Shown: positions 44,266 through 54,749 of the stretch, in pieces
How positions within the stretch are numbered: position 1 is the stretch's first letter
Layout: every line of letters begins with the position of its first letter
Assembly: GCA_963969495.1 (NCBI GenBank)
Contig: OZ018326.1
Location: forward strand, 174,629,056-174,693,055
Source of the DNA: Ceratothoa steindachneri
Taxonomy: Eukaryota > Arthropoda > Malacostraca > Isopoda > Cymothoidae
Reading direction: 5' to 3'
Length of the DNA: 64,000 bases
Program-made: the position numbers and the translations under genes
Notes under the pieces: generated by a model
Databases searched by the model: none
The model's input: the letters and a program-made list of their open reading frames with translations, nothing else
What the model was told of the DNA's origin: nothing

Positions 44266-44860
44266 TCAAAAATGCGGAGGGAAGTGGAGTCCTTTGCATT
44301 TCCTATAATTTGAAAGTTTTTGTGATAAAATTTCTGTCTTACATTTAATTGAATGATCTCGAATGGGAGAAGTTTTTTTATTGATCAAGGTGGAGCCAGT
44401 GCGAGAGCTAATACCAAGATTAGAACAGACCCTAGCCCTAAGTGAGCGAACAGTGCTGCCAATGTAGATCCCCTTGTGGCACCTGGGGCAAATGAATTTA
44501 TAGACAACTGAACAGCTCATTTCAGGTGGGAGTCTGTCTTTAGTTCTGAAAAATTGTCCAATATGAAAGTTGTCAAGGAAAACTATTTTGAAGTTGGTAT
44601 GTGTGTAAAATCTTTTCAAAAGCTTATTAAGTTTTCGGCGTAAGGGAAGGTTAAGTGGGCCAATATCAGGGAGAAGACAATAACGGACATCCTTGGGGAC
44701 AGAGAAAATTTCTTGTGGAGGATGGTATATTTTATCAAAGAATTGACGGATACATTTTTCTACAAGTGAGGGCTGGAAACAATTATTTTGAAAATAACCC
44801 ATAAGAAAACTGAATTCTGAATGAACAAGAAAATAATCAGATGAAAGCTGGAAGCCACGG
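44266..44860 (-). pseudogene. Penelope GIY-YIG endonuclease domain
   Basis: The frame from about 44860 reads HRGFQLSSDYFLVHSEFSFL, then CIRQFFDKIY and RLPPEMSCSVVYKFICPRCH (the CxxC before the nuclease). GIYIGSTVRSLRARVCSNLG, the GIY-YIG core with the catalytic Arg, follows, then SPIRDHSIKC. Its stop is at 44266. In Penelope-like elements this nuclease nicks the target, which primes reverse transcription. Two frame changes (about 44895 and 44860) separate it from the RT; otherwise it looks sound. Confidence 0.93.
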
Positions 44861-44898
44861 TGAGGAGGGTTTTGATGTTGTTGATCTTATATGATATA

Positions 44899-45969
44899 TC
44901 ACAGAAAACTGTAAAAGTTTATGCCGAGACCAGAAAACGAGGATTTACGGTAGACGGAAGTGGTGAAGTTGGGCGAGGAGCGTGATAGGAGAAAATTCAA
45001 TAATGGTAATTTTCCATCTTTTTCTTTATCAATTGTGAATTTTATATTGGAATGGCGATGATTCAAATATTCAAAGAATGAAAGAGACTGTTGTTCTGTT
45101 TTAAATATTAGAACCGTATCATCAACAAAACGACGGTACAATATCGGTTTCAAATCAGGGGGGCATTCTTGCAAAGCAACTTCTTCGAAGTTGGACATAA
45201 AAATGTCAGCAAGAAGAGGACCCATGGAGGAACCCATTCCAACACCATCAACTTGTTGATAGATGGAGTTGTTAAACAGAAAACAGTTGTCTCTAATGGT
45301 TAGTTTGAGAAGAGACCGTAAAAGCGACGGTGTGAATTTATGAAAGGTTGAATCCGGTTCTGGAAAGGCCTTTTGGATGATTAGTTCTATGATTTCATTT
45401 ACGGGGATATTTGTAAAAAGGGAGACGATATCAAAGCTACACAAAAAGTGAGGACCAGGAAGTTTCAAGTTCCTGAATTCTTCAGACAGAGAATAACTAT
45501 TGTTAACTTTGTATTGATTAATGGTAAAATGGTTAAGTAGAGGTACTAGATATTTAGCCAACTTGTAGGTTGCCATTTGGTATGCCGCTAGTATGGGGCG
45601 GAGGGGAACATTAGGCTTGTGGATTTTGGGAAGGCCATACATAAGCCCGGGATTAGAGCCAGAGGAGAAAAGTTGTTTATAAGTTTCATAGTCAATGATA
45701 TTAAGAGTTTTAAGTTTCGAAAGCAAGCGATTAACTTTATCATCCAGAATTTGGGAAAGTTTCGAGGGATCTTTGTTGAGAAGTTTAAATTCAGATGAAT
45801 AGGTAAGGATGTTATTCATTTTGTTAATGTAATCAAATTTGTTGACAATCACAACACCGTTACCTTTATCAGGCCGGGTGACAAAAATATTAGGATTGCT
45901 TCCGAGTTCACGAAGAAGCTGGAAATCATTCTTTTGTATGAAAAGGGAACTAAATCGAAGATTTTTCAT
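44899..45969 (-). CDS. Penelope reverse transcriptase (open 356 codons)
   Basis: Longest open frame in the window. Blocks in order: VTRPDKGNGVVIVNKFDYI (residues about 31-49), GLPKIHKPNVPLRPILAA (about 113-130), FLCSFDIVSLFTNIPVNEII with the first catalytic Asp (about 175-194), GVGMGSSMGPLLADIFMSNF (about 243-262), YRRFVDDTVLIF with the Asp pair (about 282-293) and GKLPLLNFLL. These are the RT motifs of Penelope-like enzymes, which are related to telomerase; all catalytic aspartates are kept. The Met at 45969 is only the first in the open frame; the true N-terminus lies upstream across breaks. A frameshift cuts it before the linker to the GIY-YIG domain. Confidence 0.93.
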   Translation of the reverse strand: MKNLRFSSLFIQKNDFQLLRELGSNPNIFVTRPDKGNGVVIVNKFDYINKMNNILTYSSEFKLLNKDPSKLSQILDDKVNRLLSKLKTLNIIDYETYKQLFSSGSNPGLMYGLPKIHKPNVPLRPILAAYQMATYKLAKYLVPLLNHFTINQYKVNNSYSLSEEFRNLKLPGPHFLCSFDIVSLFTNIPVNEIIELIIQKAFPEPDSTFHKFTPSLLRSLLKLTIRDNCFLFNNSIYQQVDGVGMGSSMGPLLADIFMSNFEEVALQECPPDLKPILYRRFVDDTVLIFKTEQQSLSFFEYLNHRHSNIKFTIDKEKDGKLPLLNFLLSRSSPNFTTSVYRKSSFSGLGINFYSFL

Positions 45970-46080
45970 TTTTATGCAAAATTCATTTGTAAGTAGGGAA
46001 AAAGAGGATTTGAGATCTTTAAAGTTCCCAAGTATAGGAAGAGGTTGTAAATCATAAATGACTTTTTTTAAAAACTGAAA

Positions 46081-46400
46081 TTAGTTTAAGAATTTGTGAG
46101 AAAAAACAGGTAACTTAAATTGAAGACCAATTGAGAGAAGAAAAGATTCTCGTGGCGATAATTTATAATCTGATAGGTTATGAATGACACTTTCAGGTGA
46201 GTGTAGGCTTGGACAGGACAAATTAAGCTTATTAAGTTTAGCATTATGGGTTTGAATGACTTGAGAAGAATACAAGTTAGTTTCTTTAAAAATAACTGAA
46301 CGGTCACAAATATTATCACAAAAGGAAAAGGTTTAGCGAAATTTAGAAAGGGAGAAATTATAACTTTTCTGGGATTATGCAAAAGTTGAAATTTGAAGTT
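46081..46400 (-). pseudogene. Penelope ORF N-terminal region
   Basis: The frame ending at 46081 reads VIHNLSDYKLSPRESFLLSI, then GLQFKLPVF, the conserved block about 80-100 residues before the RT in Penelope-like proteins. Further upstream (46320-46260) another frame reads ETNLYSSQVIQTHNAKLNKL. A frameshift or stop separates it from the RT frame. Confidence 0.8.
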
Positions 46401-46620
46401 GATTTCATTATTGAGGAGATAATCAATGATGACTTGTAAAATTCGGAAGAATACAGAGACTTACGGTAGAGTTTAAAGATTATAAAGTTGGGATAAACAT
46501 TGTTAGACCCTTAAATTTCCATAAATTAAATGTCAAGTTGTACTTTTCTGAGGCGACAGCAGTGTCTGGATGCTTGCCGAAAAAGCCTAACGCCATCTTG
46601 TCGAAAACGGGATCGTATAT

Positions 46621-46986
46621 ATTCTATAGGTTTGTTTCTAAGAAGGCTTATTTTCAGGTTGAGGATAAATCCAAAAATGAGACATGTAAAATTTCTCATT
46701 TAATTAAGTACAACGTTTCGGGTACCTTACCCATCTTCTGGTCTATAAGATAGATTTAGAACACGTTTAAAATTACAAAAATTATAATGCACACAAGGAT
46801 TAGAAATAAATTATTTAGTTAATTGAAATTATGACAAATCGTTTGAAAACTATTGAAACTTTAGATATGGATCAATTATGGGTACTTTAAATATGGATAA
46901 ATATAACACTAGTTGATGCAATTATTGGTTTACACAGATATTAGTCACTTAATGAAGCAGCAATAGTAATAAATTATTTAATAAAT
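46621..46986 (-). repeat. Penelope terminal repeat, 5' copy
   Basis: Nearly identical to 43618-43985, including the stem-loop at 46740-46709. The following 46987-47085 is a partial inverted copy, with its own GGGTA/TACCC stem on the plus strand. Confidence 0.92.
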
Positions 46987-47081
46987 TTATCTTATAGACC
47001 AAAAGGTGGGTAATTTACCCGATACGTTGTACTTAATTAAATGAGAAATTTTACATGTCTTATTTTGGGATTTATCCTCAA

Positions 47082-47082
<1 letters not shown>

Positions 47083-47112
<30 letters not shown>
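47083..47112. repeat. (TA)n tract at the right end of the Penelope-like element
   Basis: About 15 TA dinucleotides between the inverted terminal repeat piece and the LTR piece. Confidence 0.95.
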
Positions 47113-47115
<3 letters not shown>

Positions 47116-47971
47116 AAAGGTTAATTGAATTAAATGGTAATTATCAAGGTAATCTGGAGATAACCATACACGATCGCTTTACCTTCAAGCGCGGGCCAAT
47201 TAGACGGCGGGTGGAAGACAACGGGGCAAGTCTTCAAGAATATTCTTCGCGGAGTCCTGAATCGGAGGACTTGTAGATGGGGTTAGATTACTTCGTGAGG
47301 AATAATGAGATTTCCTCTGCTCCAGAGAGACGTAATCTCAACTCGAAGACGATTCTGCTGATCCTCAGGGAATCTCAGTCTCGAAAGAAAGTGAATCTTG
47401 AAGTGGTGGTGAAGATAAAAGGCGCGCACAACTATCCGGGAAGAAGGACGCTTGATAGCTTTCCTCTAAACACGGGCCAAAGCTTAGCAAAGCTAGATCT
47501 GCTTACGAGATCTTCAACGACGTACGACGAAAAGTTACGCGGGGTCGCGGGAAACATGAGGCAGACTAGACGGAGTGAATGGCGGCCTTTGAATCTCTTC
47601 GAGAGATGGTGAGCTTCGGGTTAACTACCCGGGAGGCTGATCTGCTAGATGCCTCAGAGCCTTGCGGTCTCTAAGGAATTCTTGGCTCCAGTCTAAGCAA
47701 ACATATTTCATGATAATGCGTCGTTCCAGACGATCAAATTTGCCTCGCATAGGGGGGTAGGGTTAATATAGCCGCGCACGGCGTTATCGCAGGGGAGGGA
47801 GAGACGATCAGCGTCTGAAAACAAATACAGCTGGGGCAAGTGATTAAGCGAGTGACGGATTCTTCCACGATTTTCTAAAATTCTCACGCTGGCTCACATG
47901 GTCCTGAAAGAATAGAGGGCAATCGTAATGGGCTTCCTCTTACAGTAGTCCTTCTAGAGCATTCCCTCACA
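47116..47971 (-). mobile_element. Probable solo Gypsy LTR, 5' piece
   Basis: A GC-rich block unlike the flanking minisatellite. On the minus strand it starts TGTGAGGGAATG at 47971 (compare TGTGGAAGAATG of the LTR at 35159). A plus-strand frame of 111 codons (47277-47612) crosses it but shows no domain and is probably chance. No primer-binding site or coding part is attached, hence solo LTR. The family is uncertain. Confidence 0.5.
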
Positions 47972-47984
47972 GTAGGCCTGGCTC

Positions 47985-48330
47985 CTCGCCAGGAGTGAAA
48001 TTAATGTTAGATCATCTTCATGGGTAAAATGAAATGGTTGTTGCTATTCAGAAATGAAAAGTAGTGTTGTCTCATCTACCATATTTAAAATTAAGGATGG
48101 TTCCTCTTCCAGAGTGAAAGTAAATATGTCTCCTCTTCAACATTAAAAACTAAGAGTGATTTCTCTTCAGGACTGAAAGTAAGTGTAGCTTCACTTCAGC
48201 AAAGTAAAAAAGGATGGATCCTCTTCAGGATTTAGAAGTAAAATGTGATACTAGCTTCTCTTCTAAAGCAAAGATAGAGGGAGGCTCCTCTTCACGAGTG
48301 ATAAATAAAGGTAGCAGAACTCAAGGTGAA
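47985..48330. repeat. Minisatellite 1, right segment
   Basis: Resumes with GGCTCCTCGCCAGGAGTGAAA at 47979-47999, in register with the unit motif that ends at 43328, then fades out by about 48330. Confidence 0.88.
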
Positions 48331-48859
48331 TCATGTTTAAATACGCTTACTTACGCCAACCTACACCGATCTACCCGACCGCATCGACCCACATAAAAAA
48401 TTAACTATATAAACAAGTTTAAGCTTTAAAGGAAGAAGCTGCCTTCTCTGAAAGATGTTAAAATGGCCAGTTACGAATGATAGGATGTTGAAGTGATCCG
48501 AAATTGAGATATACAATCGAATAAAAAGAGATAATACGAACGTATAATAGATCAATAAAAATGGACAGAGAAACAAAATTTCAAGATTGTCAGACAAAGG
48601 ACGAAAATTGCGTTTGTATGGCATATAACTAGACTATTACCACTTACCAAAAGAGAAATTATATGCATAAATCGCTTGTTCAAAACTTTACAAAGTTTAT
48701 AGGTGACATTGATTGTATTTAGTATTGTGTTCCCATTTAAAGCCGCTATTATCAAACTGGATCATTTATGTGTTAATCTGAATCAACACAAATACAATGC
48801 ATTAAGAGGAAAAACAAACATGTGCATTTGTCTGTAAATGATCATTTTCATAATTTTTC
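48331..48859. other. No recognised gene
   Basis: AT-rich; short minus-strand frames (48361-48624, 48552-48755) without motifs. Confidence 0.5.
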
Positions 48860-49050
48860 ACGTTAAATTCCGACATTTTTAAATAAAATCATATTTCACA
48901 CTCTTCTCCCAAAGATATTTGCCTCAGAAATAAATATTTGGTGGATAAATATGAATTTATAAGTCCTATCTTCACTCGTGGTGGTGGGAGTCTTTGCATA
49001 AAGGGTCTACTTCAAAATCCTTCCCCATCGTCTCTTAAGAAGATTATTGT
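48860..49050. repeat. Direct repeat, left copy
   Basis: Shares with 50385-50580 the blocks AAAGATATTTGCCT, ATAAATATGAATTTATAAGTCC (diverged), TCACTCG-GGTGGTGGG and TTTGCATAAAG. The pair brackets a Tc1 relic. Confidence 0.85.
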
Positions 49051-49439
49051 AATTAATTTTAATTTTATTGCCTTTGTTTTTGTTAATATATTTTCATTAT
49101 ATATATATGTGAGCATTGCTTTTTAATATTTTGATGCTTTGTATTCTTTCTCACTTCTTTATCTTGATTTCTTTTTGTTTATCCGTGCGTTTACTTTGAT
49201 CCCACTTTACTAAGATATTAGGCCAATTTTATTAGTATGTAATCTTACTCTCTTAAATTTCACATTTTCATTGGTTGTTTTGTTTGTTGGTGGAGCCCTT
49301 GTTAAATATTATTATTATATATATATAAAAAAATTGTTAGATATGCAAATTTACATAGTTTTTTAATCGGTGGTTAATAAAATTTACAAGGAAGATGAAA
49401 CTTCATTCAATAAATACAATGTAACGATAAGAAAATAAA

Positions 49440-50230
49440 AAATTATATAAATTACGTGGATTACGTTTCTGAACCATGAGTTTCAATTGCCTGTACATAT
49501 TTTCGATGGGAATCAGTTCAGGAGAATGAGTTGGCCATTCCAATACATGAATTCTACCTGTATGCAGCCAATTCTTAGTTTGTTTTGTTGTATGCTTGGT
49601 GAAATTTATGGTCCTGTTGAAATGCCCATCCTAAATTCAATTTTAGAGAGCCAAGCCTAGATAGCACATTTCTTTCAACTTTTCCGTGTACATTTCGCAG
49701 TTCATTTTGCCCTACACTACCCACATTCTTTAAACGCCTGATGAGAAAATATACTTAATACAATTAGTGATATATCATCGAATTTGACTATATGGATCGT
49801 ATTCTTTGGCACGAAAGCTCACACCTTTTTCTTTAATCCCTGATAATTAAATTTCAACAAAAAATTCAATTTTATTCATATCTGACCAAAGAATTTTTTC
49901 CCCAAAAAGTTGCTGGTTTATTTTTATATATTTCTTTGCAAAGGCCAAGCTATCTTTGCAGTGAGTTTATTGAGCCGTGCTGTCTTTCTTGGAGTTGCTG
50001 AAATGATATCTTAAGGATGCATCGTTCTATTTATTATATCTTTGCTAACCTTTAAATCCACTTGTTTCCATTTTATCTTTTTTAAAAAAAATACTCTCCC
50101 GTAGAGCTCAAAGATAATAAATTTTGCCACCAAAACACAAAAAACTCACTGGAATAATTCTCTTACTTTCACCAGTTTTTTCTTGTTTCATAATTCACCT
50201 TTTAACTTCAATATTTCCACCTTTTATAAA
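49440..50230 (-). pseudogene. Tc1-like (DD34E) transposase relic
   Basis: On the minus strand about 49910-49850 reads EKILWSDMNKIEFF (first Asp; family VLWSDESKFxLF). About 49720-49680 gives KMNCEMYTEKLKE. About 49630-49600 gives AFQQDH, the second Asp block (family QQDNDPKHT), and 49545-49480 gives [20 protein letters not shown] (family EWPxQSPDLNPIENLW, with the catalytic Glu). Further upstream to 50230 the HTH region is not convincing. Frames change between blocks. TIRs were not found. Confidence 0.8.
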
Positions 50231-50384
50231 AAAATGTGGTTTAAATTTCACAAGAATTTACTTGAGATTATTCCTATGTTCCCATTTACGCTGTCATTGA
50301 TCTTTGCGCTTTCGTGAATAATTTGCCTGGAAAATAATGTTTACTTTTGTCTACAGATTCTATTCTACTCCCCATCAACATTTT

Positions 50385-50580
50385 CATTTTAAAACTCGGA
50401 CTTTTTAAAATAAATTCATACACAGACTCTCTCCTTCAAAGATATTTGCCTTATAATTAAATATTTAGGGAATAAATATAAATGTGTAAGTCCTCTTTTC
50501 ACTCGCGGTGGTGGGGGTGTTTGCATAAAGTGGCTACCTCAAAATCCTCCCACATCGTCTCTCTTCACAAGATTATTGTT
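50385..50580. repeat. Direct repeat, right copy
   Basis: Partner of 48860-49050, same orientation, about 1.5 kb apart. Confidence 0.85.
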
Positions 50581-53500
50581 TGTTTGTACACCGGAACCTC
50601 GGCGCATTATTGGCCTACGTTTCAGCTGGCCCTCGATGTACATTTTCTTGAATAAGCATTGACATGCGCCTTCCCGAAATCCTAAGATTAATATCGGCCA
50701 CACTTTCAGACTCTATTTGAAGAGCTTCACTTCTTTATCCAACGCAATTCTAATGCAGTCAATGTTTCTCAATTTTCTTACTTCACTGATTCTGGTCACA
50801 TATTTTTGAGGTTTTAAATGACTTTCTGTCCTTTTCTCCCTTAATTTGGTTATATTCATGAGTCAGAAGGGCAGTGAAAAACAGAGGGCGGAGTAAAAAG
50901 GATAGAAAGAAAAGAAAGTATAGGGCAAATAATTTCAAAAATCTTAAATCCTTGATGTCAGGATGGAAAGGTTCATAAAACATCACATGGAAGAAATTCC
51001 TTCGGACAGAGATATCACTAGTTCCCATATATTTGAACGCGTTGGAAGGGAACAGCAGAAAGGAGATTCTTATTTGATTGCAGAGTGCTAGAAACCCTCC
51101 TTATAGCCTAGGTATCCTTAAATTTTGCTCCAATAGAAATATTATTAAATTTAACTATTTATAATATAGAAAATATTTAATACCTAATAGTTTCAATGTA
51201 AGCAATTGTTATGTTTCAATTATGTAAAAATGTACATAATTATCCTCTAACTTTTTTTAAGTTTAGTTAACGCACCTACATTCTCCCCATTACCTCCATT
51301 ACATACTACTTGAATATGGATGAGAAGCGTGTGGGGAAAAGTTGGTTCCTTGGATGAAATGCATTTTTGTTTCAACTGTTGCAAGTAAAGGATCGAAAGG
51401 AGCAGTGTAAACCTCTTTGGTAATTGCATGATTTAGGTAGAGTCCAAAATGTATTCTGCCATTCTCATCACACAAATAGCACCATAGAATCTTGTCTGGA
51501 TGACACCCTTGTTTTTTGCTATGGATTTTTTTTTCCTTTTTTACCAAGGACTAGTCCAATATTGAGAACATTTAATATTATTGTAGATAACCTAGTTTTC
51601 GAATTTTAAACAAACCTGTGTCGCGTTAACATTATTTAGGTTAGGTTGCTCACGTTTTGGGGGTTGTCTGAAGTTTAAGCTTGTTTTTTATGGATTTTTT
51701 TCGGATTACCTAACATAATCTAACCTGCACCTTTAATACCGTAGAAAAGATATGACGAAGATGAATGCCTTAGATATTTCTTAACAGCACTGCTTTCTTG
51801 CCTAGATTTGAGGAATGTGAAAAACTCGAGTTTTGTCGGAAAAAGTCTGGGTTTTAATCTTTGGTCCTATCGAGACGAAACTTGCACACCTAACTCAGCC
51901 TGAAAAGAACATATAAGATGAAAGGAACTTTATATTTCAAAGCAGCCCTGTTTTTGTGCATATCACAGATATATAGACAGAGGCTCACTACCTTCGAATT
52001 TTCTATATAGATAATTAAAATACCCCTCCAAAAATTCCTAGAGATTGTTCATATAAAGATTAGTGGAAATATTTTTAGGCTAATAAAAGTAAAATTCAAA
52101 AAAGGACTCCCATAACTCCCTCGTTACTTGATGAAACAAATTCCATTACAAGCTAAGGATAATTAACGTGTTGTATTGGTCATTTATTTCTTTCGCGCTG
52201 TGTAGTTGAATATTATCCACTTTTGCAATATAGCTATTCAGACTCAAAGGTTTAAAAAAAAATTATTTTGCCTTTTAGAATCCAAAATAACTTATTGTGG
52301 AAGTAAAAGAATACAACAAAGGGCTTCGTCTTGAACCTAATATTCGCACCGAGACTAAAGCGTGCCTGTCAAACCTCTTCAAAGTATACCTTGCAATTGT
52401 GAGATCAAATAAAACTGGCAGATTTATCTCGAAGTCCATAAATCCTCAGTGTAAAGAGGAATATATGATTTTTTGCTGAGGTAGAAAAGTAACTGGAGTC
52501 TCTAAAGATTTTAGATTTTTAGAGTCTTAGATTTCAAGAAAATTCAAGAAACGAAATTTTACCAAGCGAAAGTGATGCGCTAAAGATATTCCTATTCACG
52601 CCAAGGATTCGAATCTCAACTTTCCTTATTATTCTTATCACCAGACTTCTTCGATCTGTCTCTATACTTAATCCTGCCCGTCAGAAGTATCGATTCGATA
52701 TTCTGCTTCACCTGTCAATTTCTGCTGTTTGGTTCACTCTATTTTCTTACAGAGGAGCAGAGATTAGCACTGAATGCATTCACTTCTACGATAGAACTGA
52801 ATTGAGTGTAAATTTATTTATCATTTTAGAGACATTGCTATTAATCGCCAAATCCCTGCAATTATTTCCGTACTTTGGCTCTCTAATAAATTAAATTTGT
52901 TTCGTTGATAAATAATCACGTCCATAGTTTCAGGGAACTTCGTACCCTAGAAGTCAAAGGAATAAATGTTTAATTTAAGCTAATTAATGCCATATTAAAA
53001 CTCCCTAATCGCATGTAATAAAGATGCGCAAATTTTTCTAATTGGTTTGTTTATAAAACAGGATTAATAATACTTAAAACCCTATCCAGGATGGAAATAT
53101 ATATATAAAGGAGAGAGAGACATTGTGAAGGTTTTATTACTTTTTTTAGGGAGTTGCTTTTTTCTTCACCAACGAACTAAATTACCTAGTATTTTGACCC
53201 TGAAGGCCTACAACATAAAATCTGGATCATTTCGGTGCCACAACCTCAAAATCCTTGAAAATACAAGCGAATATTACAAGAAAACAATAAAACTTTATTA
53301 TTCATTAGACAACTAATATATTATAAGCAATAATAATATGTAATATCGGAGTCGAATAAAAAGGTTGACGAAAGGAGTACATCAGACAAGTGATGTTCCA
53401 TGAGTTCGAAACGCAGCTTACACTTTGCGTGTTTTATCTATGGAAATGGGCAATGGAAATAAGGTTGCGATTGCATGGATCTTATAAAATTAGAGGGTTA

Positions 53501-54745
53501 GCAAACAAGAGAATTGGACTTTAAAAAACTTCGTCTCCTTTCTTCTCTGGGCTCGTGTCGATGTACTTTGAATACTATTCAGTAAAATGCCTTCTTACGT
53601 TGAATATCTTTAGGTAAATGAAAGAGTCAAATCAGATGAGGCAAACCACTTTCCCCTTTCCCTCACTAAAAAAGGACTGATCAGTCCACAGCATATTAAA
53701 AAGTCTCTTTTCTCCCACTATTTTCAAAGTTTGATTCCTGGAACCGATAGTGCAGCAAAAGAAAAAAACAACTGTCAAAAGAAACAAACGAAGACTAATG
53801 ACAGCACGACGAATCGTGCAAAAGTTTGGCGATAGCATCTCCATACAAAAGAGTGAGGAGAAGAGGGGCCTCTCGGATGAGTCTGAAGGGGCGCTGGTTA
53901 ACGAACCCTGAACTAAGCCAAGGAAATCTTACTCTAAGGGTTGTAGAAGAAAATATTATTTTAATATTATACTAATTAATATTCAAGGAGGTAAATGAAT
54001 TAATTTAACATTTAAGAATTACCACAAGAACGGATTTTAGCACGTACAAGAAAATGAATGTGAGATTTAACACACTCAATATAGGTTTGAGTTGAAGATG
54101 AGTTGCGGGACATAGTAGTTTAGGAACAAAAAGAATAGGGGTGATGATTAAAGCAGTGAGATTTAAGTGTTATCTGAAGAGGAGCAGAAGAAAGAAAATG
54201 AAATTTGAACAAATGGTGCCTCAAGTAAATCCATCTGCAAAGTGAGAGCACCAGACGTGCAAAGATACATTCTCTGCGTGAGAGGAATGGCAGAATATTA
54301 TTACTTATGTATTTACTGGCTCTCTCATTTTCTCTCTCTCACCCTGGAATTATTCTTTGTAAGACAATGTTGCACTGCCTTGCCTGGAATCAGAGAAGTG
54401 AAATGTGCTGGTAAATTATACTAGCCATTAAATTGTAACTTTTTCTCTGCTACTTTAGTAAATGTAATTATATCTAACTAACTCTCGTGCCCCGATTCCA
54501 AATCTATGCTTAAATTTCTCCTAGTACGTAAGGTACCTGAGTTATGCAACTAGGCTATATGGCTCACTTTGTCACCTTGGATCAATTACTGATATAATTA
54601 TTACGAGTTTAAGAAGAATGAGACGTTTCTGGGCAAAGGTTTGGAATCAGGGCACCTTATTTGGCATTATGTACGTCCTTTTTAAGATCCAGACAAGATA
54701 TGTATTACATATAAAAGAAGTAGTACTCACCTAACTATATATTTC
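50581..54745. other. No recognised gene
   Basis: Four kilobases of AT-rich sequence. Open frames at 50783-51028 and 51299-51547 (minus) and 53125-53316 (plus) are 60-82 codons long and unrecognised. The 51299-51547 frame has varied composition (HPDKILWCYLCDENGRIHFG) and could be an exon or relic, but I cannot name it. Confidence 0.45.
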
Positions 54746-54749
54746 TTCA

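Larger units (their letters stand above)
43618..47085 (-). mobile_element. Penelope-like element with terminal repeats
   Basis: Coding runs on the minus strand: N-terminal region, RT, then a C-terminal GIY-YIG endonuclease. It is flanked by two direct repeats (43618-43985 and 46621-46986; roughly 14 differences in 367 bases). A third, inverted partial copy lies at 46987-47085, an arrangement known for Penelope LTRs. It sits between two (TA)n tracts inside a probable LTR that itself sits in minisatellite 1. The canonical RT-then-GIY-YIG order rules out the permuted Naiad type. The frame is broken, so this copy is not autonomous. Confidence 0.93.

Noticed and set aside
51299..51547. Candidate host exon, minus strand
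   Set aside because: Composition is protein-like but 82 codons without a recognised motif or clear splice sites is not enough to call a gene.
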